A stretch of 64,000 bases of DNA from Streptomyces sp. NBC_01260 (lineage in GTDB: Bacteria > Actinomycetota > Actinomycetes > Streptomycetales > Streptomycetaceae). Below the pieces are notes generated by a model that was not told the origin of the DNA, did not search any database, and saw only the letters and a list, made by a program, of their open reading frames with translations. Shown piece by piece: positions 1-8,654 of the stretch. Both the position numbers and the translations under genes were made by a program. How positions within the stretch are numbered: the stretch's first letter is position 1; each line of letters starts with the position of its first letter. The stretch spans positions 744,001 through 808,000 of the forward strand of contig NZ_CP108464.1 of the NCBI RefSeq assembly GCF_036226405.1, written 5' to 3'.

Positions 1-1035
1 GTCGGTGTTGGCCGGGGCGATGCCGACGATCATCGCGTCGCCCGCCTTGATGCGCTGCCCGCCCAGCTCGGTGTCGCCGACCGCCCAGCGGCCGAAGACC
101 GCGGTGAACGGCGGCTCGTCCCAGAGGGTCTGCTCGACCGCCTCCGGGACGGTCATGTGACCGCCGCTGAGCCTGGCCCGGAACCGCGGGTCGGTGAGCA
201 CCATGCGGAGCACGCTGGCGATCAGGTTGGTGGTCGCTTCGTAGGAGGCGATCAGGATGAGCCGCAGATGTTCGGCGACCTCCTGGTCGTTCATGTCCGC
301 GGGGTGCTCGACGAGCCAGGTGGCGAAGTCGTCCGCGGGTTCGCGACGGCGCCGTTCGACGAGACGGCTCAGCGCGGCGAGCACATAGGCGTTGCTCTGG
401 ACGGCGGTGGCGGTGCCCCGGGTCATGTCCCGGGCGGCCTGCACCATCCGGTCGTTGTACTCCTCGGGCATGCCGAGGATCGCGCACATCACCATCATCG
501 GCAGCCGCTCGGCGAAGTCACCGACCAGGTCGGTGCGGCCCTCCCGGCAGAAGTCGTTGACGAGCCTGTTGCTGTAGCGGTTGACGTGACGGCGGACGCC
601 GCGGGTGTCGATCCGGCCCATGGAGTCGGTGACGGCGCCGCGCTGGCGCTCGTGGGTCGCGCCGTCGGCGAAGACGCAGATCGGCTGCCAGGTGAAGATC
701 GGGGCCAGCGGGTGGTCCGGCGCCACGCTGCCGTCCTGCAGGGCCCGCCAGCGGCGGGAGTCACGGGAGAACTGCGAGGGGGTACGGGTCATGTGCAGGT
801 TCTCGCTGTGCCCGAGGACCAGCCAGGCCGGCACGTCGCCGTGCAGCAGCACGGGCGCCACCGAGCCGTGCTCGGCGCGCAGCTTGTCGTACAGGCCGTG
901 CGGGTCCTGCTCGGCCTCGGGGCCGTAGAACCGTCGCAGGCCGCCGGGGCCGATGCCGAGGCCGTGGGCCGGGCACTCGGGGGGCGGAACCGGCCCAGTG
1001 GCCGCTCCGGGCTCGTAGTGGAATGGGGTTGTCAC
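1..1035 (-). CDS. Cytochrome P450, CYP157-like, conservon-associated (3' end outside window)
   Basis: A soluble haem monooxygenase fold; 345 residues are visible and the haem-cysteine region lies beyond the left edge. I chose the GTG at 1035 because a GGAG lies 5 nt upstream and the protein then begins MTTPFHYEPG followed by the PPPECPAHG stretch typical of the CYP157 group. The I-helix reads SYEATTN. The K-helix, which should contain ExxR, reads EQTLW (residues 301-305), so the arginine is missing; this absence is known for the CYP157 family. It lies 93 nt downstream of cvnD in the same direction, matching conservons whose last gene is a P450. The natural substrate is unknown. The family call is confident; activity is not established. 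Confidence 0.9.
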   Translation of the reverse strand, partial: MTTPFHYEPGAATGPVPPPECPAHGLGIGPGGLRRFYGPEAEQDPHGLYDKLRAEHGSVAPVLLHGDVPAWLVLGHSENLHMTRTPSQFSRDSRRWRALQDGSVAPDHPLAPIFTWQPICVFADGATHERQRGAVTDSMGRIDTRGVRRHVNRYSNRLVNDFCREGRTDLVGDFAERLPMMVMCAILGMPEEYNDRMVQAARDMTRGTATAVQSNAYVLAALSRLVERRRREPADDFATWLVEHPADMNDQEVAEHLRLILIASYEATTNLIASVLRMVLTDPRFRARLSGGHMTVPEAVEQTLWDEPPFTAVFGRWAVGDTELGGQRIKAGDAMIVGIAPANTD

Positions 1036-1128
1036 GATCGCTCCAGGGATCAGGCTCGCAAGGGCCGGACGAATGGGGCACGCGGTGGGGGCGCGTGGAA
1101 CGGGGGCGCGGGACGCGTTCGGGGAAGG

Positions 1129-1743
1129 TCAGCCGCGCGGGACCGCCGCACTGTGCAGATACCGCATCAAGGTCATCAGCACATCGCGGCTGGAGACGCG
1201 CAGCCGGGCGTCGCAGTCGATCATCGGGACCTCGTCCGGCAGGTCCAGGGCGCTGCGCAGGGCCTCGACGGGGTGCTTCGGCCCGTCGGGGAAGGTGTTG
1301 ACGGCGACGACGAACGGCACGCCGCGTTCCTCCAGCCGTCCGATGACGTCGAAGCTGACCTCCAGCCGGCGGGTGTCGATGAGGACGACGGCGCCGAGTG
1401 CTCCCTCGAACAGGCCGTTCCACAGGAACCAGAAGCGTTCCTGGCCGGGGGTGCCGAACAGATAGAGGATCAGCTCCTCACTGATGCTGATCCGGCCGAA
1501 GTCCATGGCGACCGTGGTGGCGGTCTTGCTCTCCACGCCGAAGTTGTCGTCCACGCCGACGCCGGCCTGGGTCATGGTCTCTTCGGTGGTCAGCGGCCGG
1601 ATCTCGCTGACCGATCCGACCATCGTCGTCTTGCCGACCCCGAACCCGCCGACGATCACGACCTTCACCGCGGCGGTGGCCGTGGTGGGAAGGACGTCCT
1701 CGCTCCGGGGGCCCGTGATCGTGTCAGAGTTTCTGAAGTCCAT
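1129..1743 (-). CDS. cvnD: CvnD, Ras-like small GTPase of conservon
   Basis: A 204-residue MglA/Ras-like GTPase. The G1 loop GGFGVGKTT is at residues 32-40 and the G3 motif FGTPGQ at 96-101. The G4 motif is NTFP (149-152) rather than NKxD, as is usual in this Streptomyces subfamily. In conservons CvnD is thought to act with CvnA, CvnB and CvnC as a membrane-associated complex resembling a eukaryotic G-protein relay. The start overlaps the end of cvnC by 20 nt, so the two are translationally coupled. No signal peptide or membrane segment is visible. Confidence 0.95.
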   Translation of the reverse strand: MDFRNSDTITGPRSEDVLPTTATAAVKVVIVGGFGVGKTTMVGSVSEIRPLTTEETMTQAGVGVDDNFGVESKTATTVAMDFGRISISEELILYLFGTPGQERFWFLWNGLFEGALGAVVLIDTRRLEVSFDVIGRLEERGVPFVVAVNTFPDGPKHPVEALRSALDLPDEVPMIDCDARLRVSSRDVLMTLMRYLHSAAVPRG

Positions 1744-2095
1744 GCATCACCGCTTCGAGGAGGGACCTGTCCGGGAGGGTTGCGCGGATGATCGGCGCTC
1801 GCGATTCGATCAGTTCGGTCGCGAGGAGCTCGGTGAGGAGCGAGGTCACCACGCTGAACGGCAGGCTGAGGTAGGCGGAGATCTCGGCGACGGACAACGG
1901 GGCCTGACAGAGTCGCAGGATCACGGCCTGCTCGGGCTGGACCGTCGGTGTCGGTTGTGACTTCGAGACCACCATCGTGACCAGGTCGAGTGCTGCCCGC
2001 TCGCTGCCGTCGGGATCGCCGGTGATCACGTAGAGCCGTTCCGGATCGCTCAGCTCCGGATCGACCGTGCGGCGTTCTCGTCGGATAGAACTCAT
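1724..2095 (-). CDS. cvnC: CvnC, DUF742 protein of conservon
   Basis: A 123-residue DUF742 protein. It has the family's winged-helix-like C-terminal half (roughly residues 55-115, with PLSVAEISAYL and VVTSLLTELL). DUF742 proteins occur almost only between the roadblock protein and the GTPase of conservons; their biochemical role is poorly defined. The ATG overlaps the cvnB stop in an ATGA (2092-2095) and the 3' end overlaps cvnD by 20 nt, giving a tightly coupled operon. The DNA-contacting residues of a classical regulator are not obvious, so I do not call it a transcription factor. Confidence 0.93.
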   Translation of the reverse strand: MSSIRRERRTVDPELSDPERLYVITGDPDGSERAALDLVTMVVSKSQPTPTVQPEQAVILRLCQAPLSVAEISAYLSLPFSVVTSLLTELLATELIESRAPIIRATLPDRSLLEAVMHGLQKL

Positions 2096-2478
2096 CCGGC
2101 CTGCCCGTCGTGCCGGGGCGGGCTCGTCAGATGGGCGCCGATCCGTACGACCATGTCGCGCATCCGCGATCCGACCAGGCCCGCGTCCACCGTCTCACCG
2201 GCGAGCACGGCGAGATACGCACCGGTCCCCGCGGCCATCAGGTAGAAGAATCCGCCGGTGACCTCGATGACGACCAGCCGCATCCGTCCGTCGCTGTACG
2301 GGATTTCCGAGGCGACGGCCGCGGCCAGGCTCTGCAGTCCGGCGCAGGCCGCCGCGAGCCGGTCGGCGACATCGGGGTCGCCGCCGTGCCGGGCGATGCG
2401 CAGGCCGTCCGCGGAGAGCACCACGATCTGGTGGATGTCCGGAACGTCGTCGGCCAGCTCTTTGAGCATCCAGTCCAT
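2092..2478 (-). CDS. cvnB: CvnB, roadblock/LC7-domain protein of conservon
   Basis: A 128-residue protein that is essentially one roadblock/LC7 domain (MglB-like). These small alpha/beta proteins dimerise and act on, or scaffold, a partner GTPase, here presumably CvnD. I start at MDWMLKEL (2478), where GGGGAA precedes the ATG. An in-frame ATG 42 nt further upstream would run into the end of cvnA and has no ribosome site. The gene sits 17 nt after cvnA and ends in an ATGA overlap with cvnC. Confidence 0.93.
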   Translation of the reverse strand: MDWMLKELADDVPDIHQIVVLSADGLRIARHGGDPDVADRLAAACAGLQSLAAAVASEIPYSDGRMRLVVIEVTGGFFYLMAAGTGAYLAVLAGETVDAGLVGSRMRDMVVRIGAHLTSPPRHDGQAG

Positions 2479-2495
2479 GTTTCCCCGTTGCTGGA

Positions 2496-4109
2496 TCACT
2501 TCAGGTCTCCCTTGTCCCACGCGTCATCGGAGTCTTCGTCGGGCCTGGGCTCCCGGGGAACGCCGTTGGCCGCCTTGGTGAACGCCTCCAGCCAGATCCC
2601 GGGAGGCGGTTCCTTGCCGTTCTCATGGCCGTTTCCGTGGCCGTTGGTCCGGCCCGCGGTGGGATCCGCGGGCTGCGCGGGGAGGTTGTGGGAACCCAGT
2701 GGTGCGCGGCCGCGGCTGCGTCGTTGCGGGAGTCCGCCCGCGGTCCACTCCGTCACCACGGGGAGTTCGTCCTCCATGGCTACGGCCGGGGTGGCGGGGA
2801 TTGCGGGCCGGGTGGCGGGTGCCACCGGGCCGGTGGCCGAACGGGCGCCCAGGGGGCTGGGCTTGCGGTGGGTGCTGCGTGCCGGGACGACGTGCTTCAT
2901 GTCCGCGAGGTCGATATCGCTGGTGGGCCGCGATGTGGCGCCGATGCCGTGGGCGATACCGGGAGCGGGACCGGTGGTGATCATGGAGCGGGGCACGATG
3001 AGCACCGCGCGGACGCCGCCGTACGCGGACTGCCGCAGCGAGACCTGCAGGTCGTACATGCGCGACAGCCGGCCGACGACCGCCATGCCGAGCCGCGGGG
3101 ACTCGCCGAGGTCGTTCATGCTGGAGCCGGCCTGGGCCCTGGCGAGCATGTTCTCGGCCCGGGCGCGGGCCTCCTCGCTGAGGCTGACGCCGCCGTCCTC
3201 GATCTCGATGGCGATGCCGGTCTGCACCTCGACGGCGGTGACGTGCACGCGGGTCTGCGGCGGCGAGTACCGGGTGGCGTTGTCGAGCAGTTCGGCGCAG
3301 GCGTGGATGAGCGGTTCGACCGCGGTGCCGACGACGGCGACCTTGGCGATCGAGTGCAGATCGACGCGCGGGTACTCCAGGATCCGTGACATGGCACCGC
3401 GCAGCACGCTGAACAGCGGTACGGGCTTGGGCCACTGGCGGCTGGGACGGGCGCCGCCGAGGACGGCGATGGAGTCGGCGAGCCGTCCGATCAGGGCGGT
3501 GCCGTGGTCGATGCGGAGCAGGTCGTCGAAGACGTCGGGGTTGCGCCCGTGATGCTCCTCCATCTCCCGCAGTTCACTGGCCTGCCGGTGGACGATCGCC
3601 TGGACGCGGCGGGCGACGTTGACGAAGGCGCGCTGCGCGGAGTCACGCGTCGCCTCCTCGTTGTCGATGATGTCCAGCACCGTGTAGACGAGGGAGCGCT
3701 GGGCGTCGGGGAGGTGCCGGTAGACCGGGTCGGCGTCCACGACGTCGCGCAGCACCTCGTCGGGGGAGTTACCCACCCGCAGCCGGTGGATCGCGGCGGG
3801 AAGGAGCTCCTTGCTGATCCGTACGGTCTCTTCGTCGTGGCTGGCGAGACGCCGCTCCAGGCCGGTGCAGCGGTGCTCGTACTCGGCGCGCTGCCGGCGG
3901 ATCGTACGTCCGCGGCGAGCGAGTTCGGCGGTGAGCGCGGCGACCACGACGGTGGCGAAGGCGCCGCACCAGACGACTGGCATCCGCGCGGCCTCGGCAA
4001 CCAGTGCGACGGCGGCGGCAGTCGCGCCCGCCATCACGACAACGGGCAGCAACACGGCGCGGACGACGGGTGTTTCTCGGTCGATCGGCGGTGATTCAAC
4101 ACGAACCAT
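2496..4109 (-). CDS. cvnA: CvnA, sensor-kinase-like membrane protein of conservon
   Basis: A 537-residue histidine-kinase-like protein and the first gene of the conservon. Two hydrophobic segments lie near residues 17-38 and 45-65, followed by a long helical region. The ATP-binding part shows an N-box (ELLDNATRYSPP), a G1 box (IEDGGVSLS) and a G2-like SPRLGMAVVGRLS. The dimerisation helix carries DHGTALIGRL with no obvious phospho-acceptor H-E pair, as in other CvnA proteins. After about residue 370 the protein becomes Pro/Gly/Asn-rich and disordered. It probably senses a signal at the membrane and passes it to CvnB-D. The gene set (A-B-C-D-P450) matches the cvn9/rar type of operon; which paralogue this is cannot be told from the window alone. 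Confidence 0.93.
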   Translation of the reverse strand: MVRVESPPIDRETPVVRAVLLPVVVMAGATAAAVALVAEAARMPVVWCGAFATVVVAALTAELARRGRTIRRQRAEYEHRCTGLERRLASHDEETVRISKELLPAAIHRLRVGNSPDEVLRDVVDADPVYRHLPDAQRSLVYTVLDIIDNEEATRDSAQRAFVNVARRVQAIVHRQASELREMEEHHGRNPDVFDDLLRIDHGTALIGRLADSIAVLGGARPSRQWPKPVPLFSVLRGAMSRILEYPRVDLHSIAKVAVVGTAVEPLIHACAELLDNATRYSPPQTRVHVTAVEVQTGIAIEIEDGGVSLSEEARARAENMLARAQAGSSMNDLGESPRLGMAVVGRLSRMYDLQVSLRQSAYGGVRAVLIVPRSMITTGPAPGIAHGIGATSRPTSDIDLADMKHVVPARSTHRKPSPLGARSATGPVAPATRPAIPATPAVAMEDELPVVTEWTAGGLPQRRSRGRAPLGSHNLPAQPADPTAGRTNGHGNGHENGKEPPPGIWLEAFTKAANGVPREPRPDEDSDDAWDKGDLK

Positions 4110-4359
4110 CTAAAACCTCTGGCGGTTGACTCGGGAGGTATACGCGCTTACAGGGTAGTTGGGAACAAGCGCTCGAATTCATATCAACTCGACTTCACTG
4201 CGCGTGAGCTTAGTCAGATCGAAACAGTGCTTCGGCACATTCACCCAACCCCCTGCGCGAGCACTCCAGCGGTAATACACTCGCGGGTTTTACACACACC
4301 GCCTCCGAGCGTGCGCAGGGAGTGACGGTGTGGAAGGTTTCGGGAGAATCACTCCCCCA

Positions 4360-4378
4360 CGTCCCGCACTGCGGGACG
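4360..4378. promoter_or_regulatory. 19-nt palindrome in the cvnA/iclR divergent intergenic region
   Basis: The interval 4110-4597 between cvnA and the IclR gene has no convincing gene. It contains a perfect palindrome, CGTCCCGCA-C-TGCGGGACG, about 220 nt before the regulator's start. It is a plausible operator for the IclR protein or for the divergent promoters; assignment is by position only. Confidence 0.4.
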
Positions 4379-4597
4379 GACTTCCCATCCCGCAACCCTG
4401 GAGAGACCTCAACACCCGGCAAACGTAAGGTGAATGGGCAAGTCGGCGAGCGCATCCTCTCCTGGGTGAGCCATTCCGTACCGGACCACGGGACAGGGGC
4501 ACATGTGATCGAACTGGATCGAAAGGAACAGATTCATGACCGACACGCGAGTGGAGCGCACGGTCGCCGTACGAACGAACAGGGGAACGGGCATCTC

Positions 4598-5380
4598 ATG
4601 GGGACGACGCGGGACTACACCATCGAGTCACTCGACACCGGACTGCGGCTGATGCGGCTGTTCCTCACGCATGACTCGCTCACCGTCTCCGAGGCGGCCG
4701 TGAGGCTCTCGGTCGGCCGCTCCACCGCCCACCGCGTGCTCAGCACACTGGAGGGGCGCGGTTTCGCGATCAGGGACTCCTCCGGCCGCGGCTACTCCCC
4801 CGGCCCCGAACTCGTGCGGCTGGGCCGCCCCGCCGGATTCGGCACCGATGTCCGCGAACAGGTCGGTGCGGTACTCGACGACGCGGTGCGGCGCACCGGC
4901 GAGACCGTGCAGAGCGCCGCGCTCATCGGCGACCGGATCGTCGTCACCGACGGCCGCGAGTCCCCGCACCCGGTGCGGGTGGTGCTGGAGCCGGGCCGCA
5001 CCCACCCCGCGCACGCCACATCGGGCGGCAGGATGCTGCTCTCCCGGATGACCACGGAACAGGTCTGCGCCCTGTATCCGCAGGAGCGGCTGGACGAGGA
5101 CACCCCGCACCCGGCCGGCTCGCGGTCGGCGCTGCTCGACGAACTGGCGGAGATCCGCGCGTGCGGATACGCCCTCAGCCGCGGCGAGTCGGCGCCGGGC
5201 ATGAACACGGTCGCCGTACCGCTGACGGGTTCCAGCTGGCGGGACCGGCTCGCGCTGATGGCCTGCGCGCCCGCCGACCGCGGTGACGATGCCGCACTGG
5301 TGCGCCGCGCCGAGGAGCTGCGGCGGTCCGCCGCGCTGCTGTCCGTGGCCGGGCGGCCGCCGGTGCCGCACGGCTCCTGA
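4598..5380 (+). CDS. IclR-family transcriptional regulator
   Basis: A 260-residue IclR-type regulator: an N-terminal winged helix-turn-helix (about residues 8-65, with SVGRSTAHRVLSTLEGRGF) and a C-terminal effector domain with the family's HATSGGRMLLSR stretch. Such proteins usually repress or activate nearby catabolic genes in response to a small aromatic or organic acid. I use the ATG at 4598 (MGTTRDYTIES); the reading frame is open further upstream, but that part has no family resemblance. It is a single gene, convergent with the MarR gene and divergent from the conservon, so the target is not evident. An overlapping 38-codon frame with a good ribosome site begins at 4535 and could modulate translation, but this is speculative. 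Confidence 0.9.
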   Translation: MGTTRDYTIESLDTGLRLMRLFLTHDSLTVSEAAVRLSVGRSTAHRVLSTLEGRGFAIRDSSGRGYSPGPELVRLGRPAGFGTDVREQVGAVLDDAVRRTGETVQSAALIGDRIVVTDGRESPHPVRVVLEPGRTHPAHATSGGRMLLSRMTTEQVCALYPQERLDEDTPHPAGSRSALLDELAEIRACGYALSRGESAPGMNTVAVPLTGSSWRDRLALMACAPADRGDDAALVRRAEELRRSAALLSVAGRPPVPHGS

Positions 5381-5415
5381 CGAAGCCGGCGGCGGGGCGG
5401 CCGCGCTTCGGACGG

Positions 5416-5922
5416 TCAGCGGCGGGCGCCGCCGATGCGTCCCTCCAACTGGACCAGCAGCTCGCTGAGCTGGGCACTGAGCCGGTCGCGGGACTCCGCG
5501 TCGAGACCGGAGAGCACCGCGCGTTCGTACGCCAGCTGCTGCGGCAGCAGTCCGTCGACGAGCTCCCGCCCCTCGTCGGTGAGCCGGACGTGCGCGACCC
5601 GGCGGTCCCGGTCGTCGCTGCGGCGGTCGGTGAGGCCGCGCTCCTGGAGGACCCGCAGGCGCTTGGTCACGGCCGCTCCGGAGGAGAACGTCTCCCTGGC
5701 CAGTTCGCCGGGGGTGAGTTCACGGTCGGTACGGCGCACGGCACCGAGCAGGTCGAACTCGGCGCGGGTCAGTCCGGCCGCCCGCAGCGGGGCGTCCTCG
5801 GCCTGCTGAAGCAGGGCGGCGCAGCGGTTGATCCGGCCGATGAGCTCCATGGGTCCGGTGTCGAGGTCCGGGTTCACTGCCCGCCACTGCCGTACCACCG
5901 AGGCGACGATGTCGTCGGTCAC
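5416..5922 (-). CDS. MarR-family transcriptional regulator
   Basis: A 168-residue MarR protein with a winged helix (TRAEFDLLGAVRR, then ETFSSGAAVTKRLRVLQERGL) and the DDRDRRVAHVRLT wing. The GTG at 5922 overlaps the stop of the upstream FUSC transporter in a GTGA, so the two genes are coupled. The likely role is ligand-responsive control of its own operon through the inverted repeat at 7635-7652. A longer frame upstream exists but would lie inside the transporter gene and lacks MarR features. Confidence 0.9.
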   Translation of the reverse strand: MTDDIVASVVRQWRAVNPDLDTGPMELIGRINRCAALLQQAEDAPLRAAGLTRAEFDLLGAVRRTDRELTPGELARETFSSGAAVTKRLRVLQERGLTDRRSDDRDRRVAHVRLTDEGRELVDGLLPQQLAYERAVLSGLDAESRDRLSAQLSELLVQLEGRIGGARR

Positions 5923-7631
5923 ACCGCTCCGTTCTCCGGGGCCGGGGCGATCAGCCCCTGCCGTATTGCTGTCGCCGCGAGCGTACGGTGTCCGGCCTGC
6001 TCGGCTGCGAGTACCTCCTCCTGGGGCAGGTCGCGCTGCCACCATTCGCCGGCCGCCGTGTCGTCCGCCTCGCGCAGCTCGACCAGGGATGCGGTGAGCC
6101 TGCGGCGGGCGGCTTCGAGGGCGGTGGGGGCGGGGCCGGGAGCCGCGAGGGTCTGCACGGCGTGGGCGCGGGCCAGTTCGGCGGCCGCGAGTGCGCTCTC
6201 CACCCGGCCGGTGGCCCGGCGGTTGGTGACGAGCATCGCGGCGAGGAATCCGACGGCGGCGCCGATGACGGTGTCCAGGACCCGGTCGCCGATGAGTTCA
6301 CCGGCCGGGTGGCTTCCGGCGTACTCCAGGACCAGCAGGGCCATCGGGGTGACGGCGACGGAGCCGAGCCAGTAGTTGCGGGTGATCAGGGCCTCGGCGG
6401 CGAAGCTGAAGAAGAGGCAGCAGCCGATCAGAGCCAGCGGGCCGGTCCGGGTCACCGGGAGGACGGCGGCGAAGACCAGGACGCCGATGAGGTTGCCGAG
6501 GGTGCGCTGGAGGGTCCGGTTCCAGGAGAGCGTGACGTTGGCCTGGTAGAGGGAGGCCGCGGTGACGATCGCCCAGTAGGGGCGCCCGACGCCGGCGGCC
6601 GACGAGACGTAGCCGGCCAGGGCGCAGCCGATCAGGGCGCGTGCGGCGATCGGCAGCAGCGGGGACCCGGGGCCCAGGCGGCGCAGCAGTGCGCGGCGCG
6701 CCTGACCGGGGGCGGTGGGGCGCAGGACCGCGCGTTCGGCGTCGATGCCGAAGAGTTCGGCGGCCGTTCCGGGGGCGGCCGGCGGGGTCGGCACCGGTCC
6801 GCGGGCCCGGGTCCGCGCGGCCCAGTCACGCAGTACCGCGGGGTCGGCGGCGGGAGCTCCCCCGTCCGCGGCCGGTGCGCCCGCGGAGAGTGCGGCCTCC
6901 GCGTGTACGACGAGGCGTTCCAGGGCGCGGCGTACGGGGGTGGGGCGTCCGGCGGCGAGGAGGGTCTGCCACGCCGCGTGCACGGCGGCGACCGCGGCGC
7001 GCCGGGTGCGGTGACCGGGCTCGGCGGCGTAGGCCGCGGCGGCGTTCAGGGCGCGGGCCGTCGCGTGGCGCTCGGGCCCTTCACGGCGGATCAGCGCGGG
7101 ACCGGCGACGGTGACCAGCCAGGAGACCGCGCCCGCACCGAGGGTCAGGGCGAGGTGACCGGGCACCTGGCCGAGCTGCTGCGGGGAGAACAGGGCGGCG
7201 GAGCTGACGAATGTGAAGATCAGCGGTCCGGGCGGCCCGATCCGGGTGGCGTCGCAGAGCAGCTTCTGCCCGGCTGCCAGGAGTGCGCCGACGGCGATCA
7301 GGACGGCGGTCGAATCGGTCAGCGATGCCGTGACCAGGGATACCGCCAGGCCGGCGAGCATCCCGAGGACGACCGCGACGACGGTCCGGGCGCGTCGCGC
7401 GTACGGCAGGCTGTGGCCGTACAGCGCGCAGAGCGAGCCGGCCATCGTGTACATCACGAGGTCGAGGCGGTCGATGGAGAACAGCACCAGGTTGGGTATC
7501 GCCGTGGCCACGACCACGCTGGACGCCGGTTTGAGCCACATGTCCGAGGGCCGGGCCAGGCGCAGCGGGGCCGCCAGGGGGAGTCTGCGGACGGAGGGCT
7601 GCCGACGGGGCCGCGTAGTTGTATCGCTCAC
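5919..7631 (-). CDS. FUSC-family (aromatic acid exporter-like) membrane protein
   Basis: A 570-residue integral membrane protein with two blocks of hydrophobic helices (about residues 35-180 and 325-470) separated by a soluble Ala-rich region, the usual duplicated layout of FUSC/AaeB-like proteins. The second block contains RPYWAIVTAASLYQ and the TLGNLIGVLVFAAV stretch typical of the family. These proteins are thought to export aromatic acids or related compounds, and being paired with a MarR regulator fits that. The start is the GTG at 7631. No clear Shine-Dalgarno precedes it and the putative operator is directly upstream, so the transcript may be leaderless. Confidence 0.9.
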   Translation of the reverse strand: MSDTTTRPRRQPSVRRLPLAAPLRLARPSDMWLKPASSVVVATAIPNLVLFSIDRLDLVMYTMAGSLCALYGHSLPYARRARTVVAVVLGMLAGLAVSLVTASLTDSTAVLIAVGALLAAGQKLLCDATRIGPPGPLIFTFVSSAALFSPQQLGQVPGHLALTLGAGAVSWLVTVAGPALIRREGPERHATARALNAAAAYAAEPGHRTRRAAVAAVHAAWQTLLAAGRPTPVRRALERLVVHAEAALSAGAPAADGGAPAADPAVLRDWAARTRARGPVPTPPAAPGTAAELFGIDAERAVLRPTAPGQARRALLRRLGPGSPLLPIAARALIGCALAGYVSSAAGVGRPYWAIVTAASLYQANVTLSWNRTLQRTLGNLIGVLVFAAVLPVTRTGPLALIGCCLFFSFAAEALITRNYWLGSVAVTPMALLVLEYAGSHPAGELIGDRVLDTVIGAAVGFLAAMLVTNRRATGRVESALAAAELARAHAVQTLAAPGPAPTALEAARRRLTASLVELREADDTAAGEWWQRDLPQEEVLAAEQAGHRTLAATAIRQGLIAPAPENGAV

Positions 7632-7634
7632 TTA

Positions 7635-7652
7635 AATACGTTAGCAGGTATT
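7635..7652. promoter_or_regulatory. Putative MarR operator, AATAC-N8-GTATT
   Basis: An A+T-rich inverted repeat lies 4 nt upstream of the FUSC start codon. AATAC and GTATT are exact complements separated by 8 nt. Its size and position are typical of a MarR site that blocks initiation of the FUSC-marR operon. Confidence 0.55.
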
Positions 7653-7769
7653 ACACATATAAAACACTTCGATCGGGATCTCCGCACCGATGGCCCGCCG
7701 CCACGCCCGGCCATAGCGTTCACACAGGCAGGAGAGTCGCACAGACCGACATACAGACGGAGGAATCGA

Positions 7770-8528
7770 ATGAGGCTCACCGCACCAGTGCCCGGTGGTC
7801 CCTGCTGGATCGAGCTGAGCACTTCCGACGTCCAGGCGGCCACGTCGTTCTACGCGACGCTCTTCGGCTGGCGGTGCGAGACCGATCCGCGCGAGGAGGC
7901 GGGCGGCTACACCACGGCGCACCTCGGCGATGCCCGCGTCGCCGCGCTCAGCCCCGTCTACCAGCCCGGGCAGCCGCCGGCCTGGACGGTCTCCTTCGCC
8001 ACCGAGGACGCGGACGCCTCGGCCGGGAAGGTGACAGCGGCGGGCGGTTCGCTGCTGGTCGGCCCGATGGACATCTTCGACCAGGGCAGGTTCGCCGTGG
8101 CCGCGGACCCGTCAGGCGCGGTGTTCTCGCTGTGGCAGGGCCGCGCGTTCGCGGGCGCCGACCTGTTCAACGACGCGGGCACACTGGGCTGGGCCGAGCT
8201 CGTCACCCGTGAGGCCGCACCGGCGCTCGCCTTCTACCCCGCCGTCCTCGGCTGGACGGTCAGCGCGTCGGAGACGTACCCGCAGTGGGGCATCGACGGC
8301 GCGGACTTCGGCGGCGTGCTGACGATGGACGAGACGTTCCCGCCGCAGGTGCGGCCGCACTGGCTGCCGTACTTCGTCGTCACGGACGTCGACGCGACGG
8401 CCGCCTCGGCGCAGGGAGCCGGCGGCGATCTGCTGATGGCGCCCACGAGCATTCCGCAGGGCCCGCGGATCGCCGTGATCCGGGACCCGCAGGGGGCCTC
8501 GTTCGGCATTCACCGGACGGACCAGTGA
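7770..8528 (+). CDS. VOC-family (glyoxalase/bleomycin-resistance fold) protein
   Basis: A 252-residue protein of two tandem VOC domains (about residues 9-120 and 138-250), each ending in a typical strand (DPSGAVFSLWQ; DPQGASFGIHR). The first domain opens with CWIELSTSDVQAATSFYATLFGW. Paired VOC domains make one metal-binding or ligand-binding site; members include glyoxalases, dioxygenases and drug-sequestering proteins, and the substrate cannot be told here. GGAGG lies 6 nt before the ATG. It is divergent from the FUSC operon and may share its regulatory region. Confidence 0.9.
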   Translation: MRLTAPVPGGPCWIELSTSDVQAATSFYATLFGWRCETDPREEAGGYTTAHLGDARVAALSPVYQPGQPPAWTVSFATEDADASAGKVTAAGGSLLVGPMDIFDQGRFAVAADPSGAVFSLWQGRAFAGADLFNDAGTLGWAELVTREAAPALAFYPAVLGWTVSASETYPQWGIDGADFGGVLTMDETFPPQVRPHWLPYFVVTDVDATAASAQGAGGDLLMAPTSIPQGPRIAVIRDPQGASFGIHRTDQ

Positions 8529-8654
8529 GGGCGAAGCGCTGCGCGTCACCGGCGCCGTGAGGTCCGGCCGGCCCGGACGTGGCACATCGCTCGACCGCAC
8601 CGGCTGAGGCGCCCCGGTCAGCCGCTCTGTTCGTCCGTCGCCCGGACGTGGTCC

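Noticed and set aside
157..1791. Long open frame on the plus strand across the conservon P450 and GTPase genes
   Set aside because: It is the antisense shadow of two clear minus-strand genes; high G+C keeps the frame open and the translation is Gly/Val/Asp-rich without any domain.
4322..4597. N-terminal extension of the IclR regulator
   Set aside because: It covers the palindrome and A/T-richer control region and has no family similarity; IclR proteins start shortly before the helix-turn-helix.
5988..7769. Plus-strand frame continuous with the VOC gene, giving an 846-residue protein
   Set aside because: Only the last 252 residues have a domain; the rest mirrors the FUSC transporter on the other strand, and GGAGG before the ATG at 7770 marks the real start.
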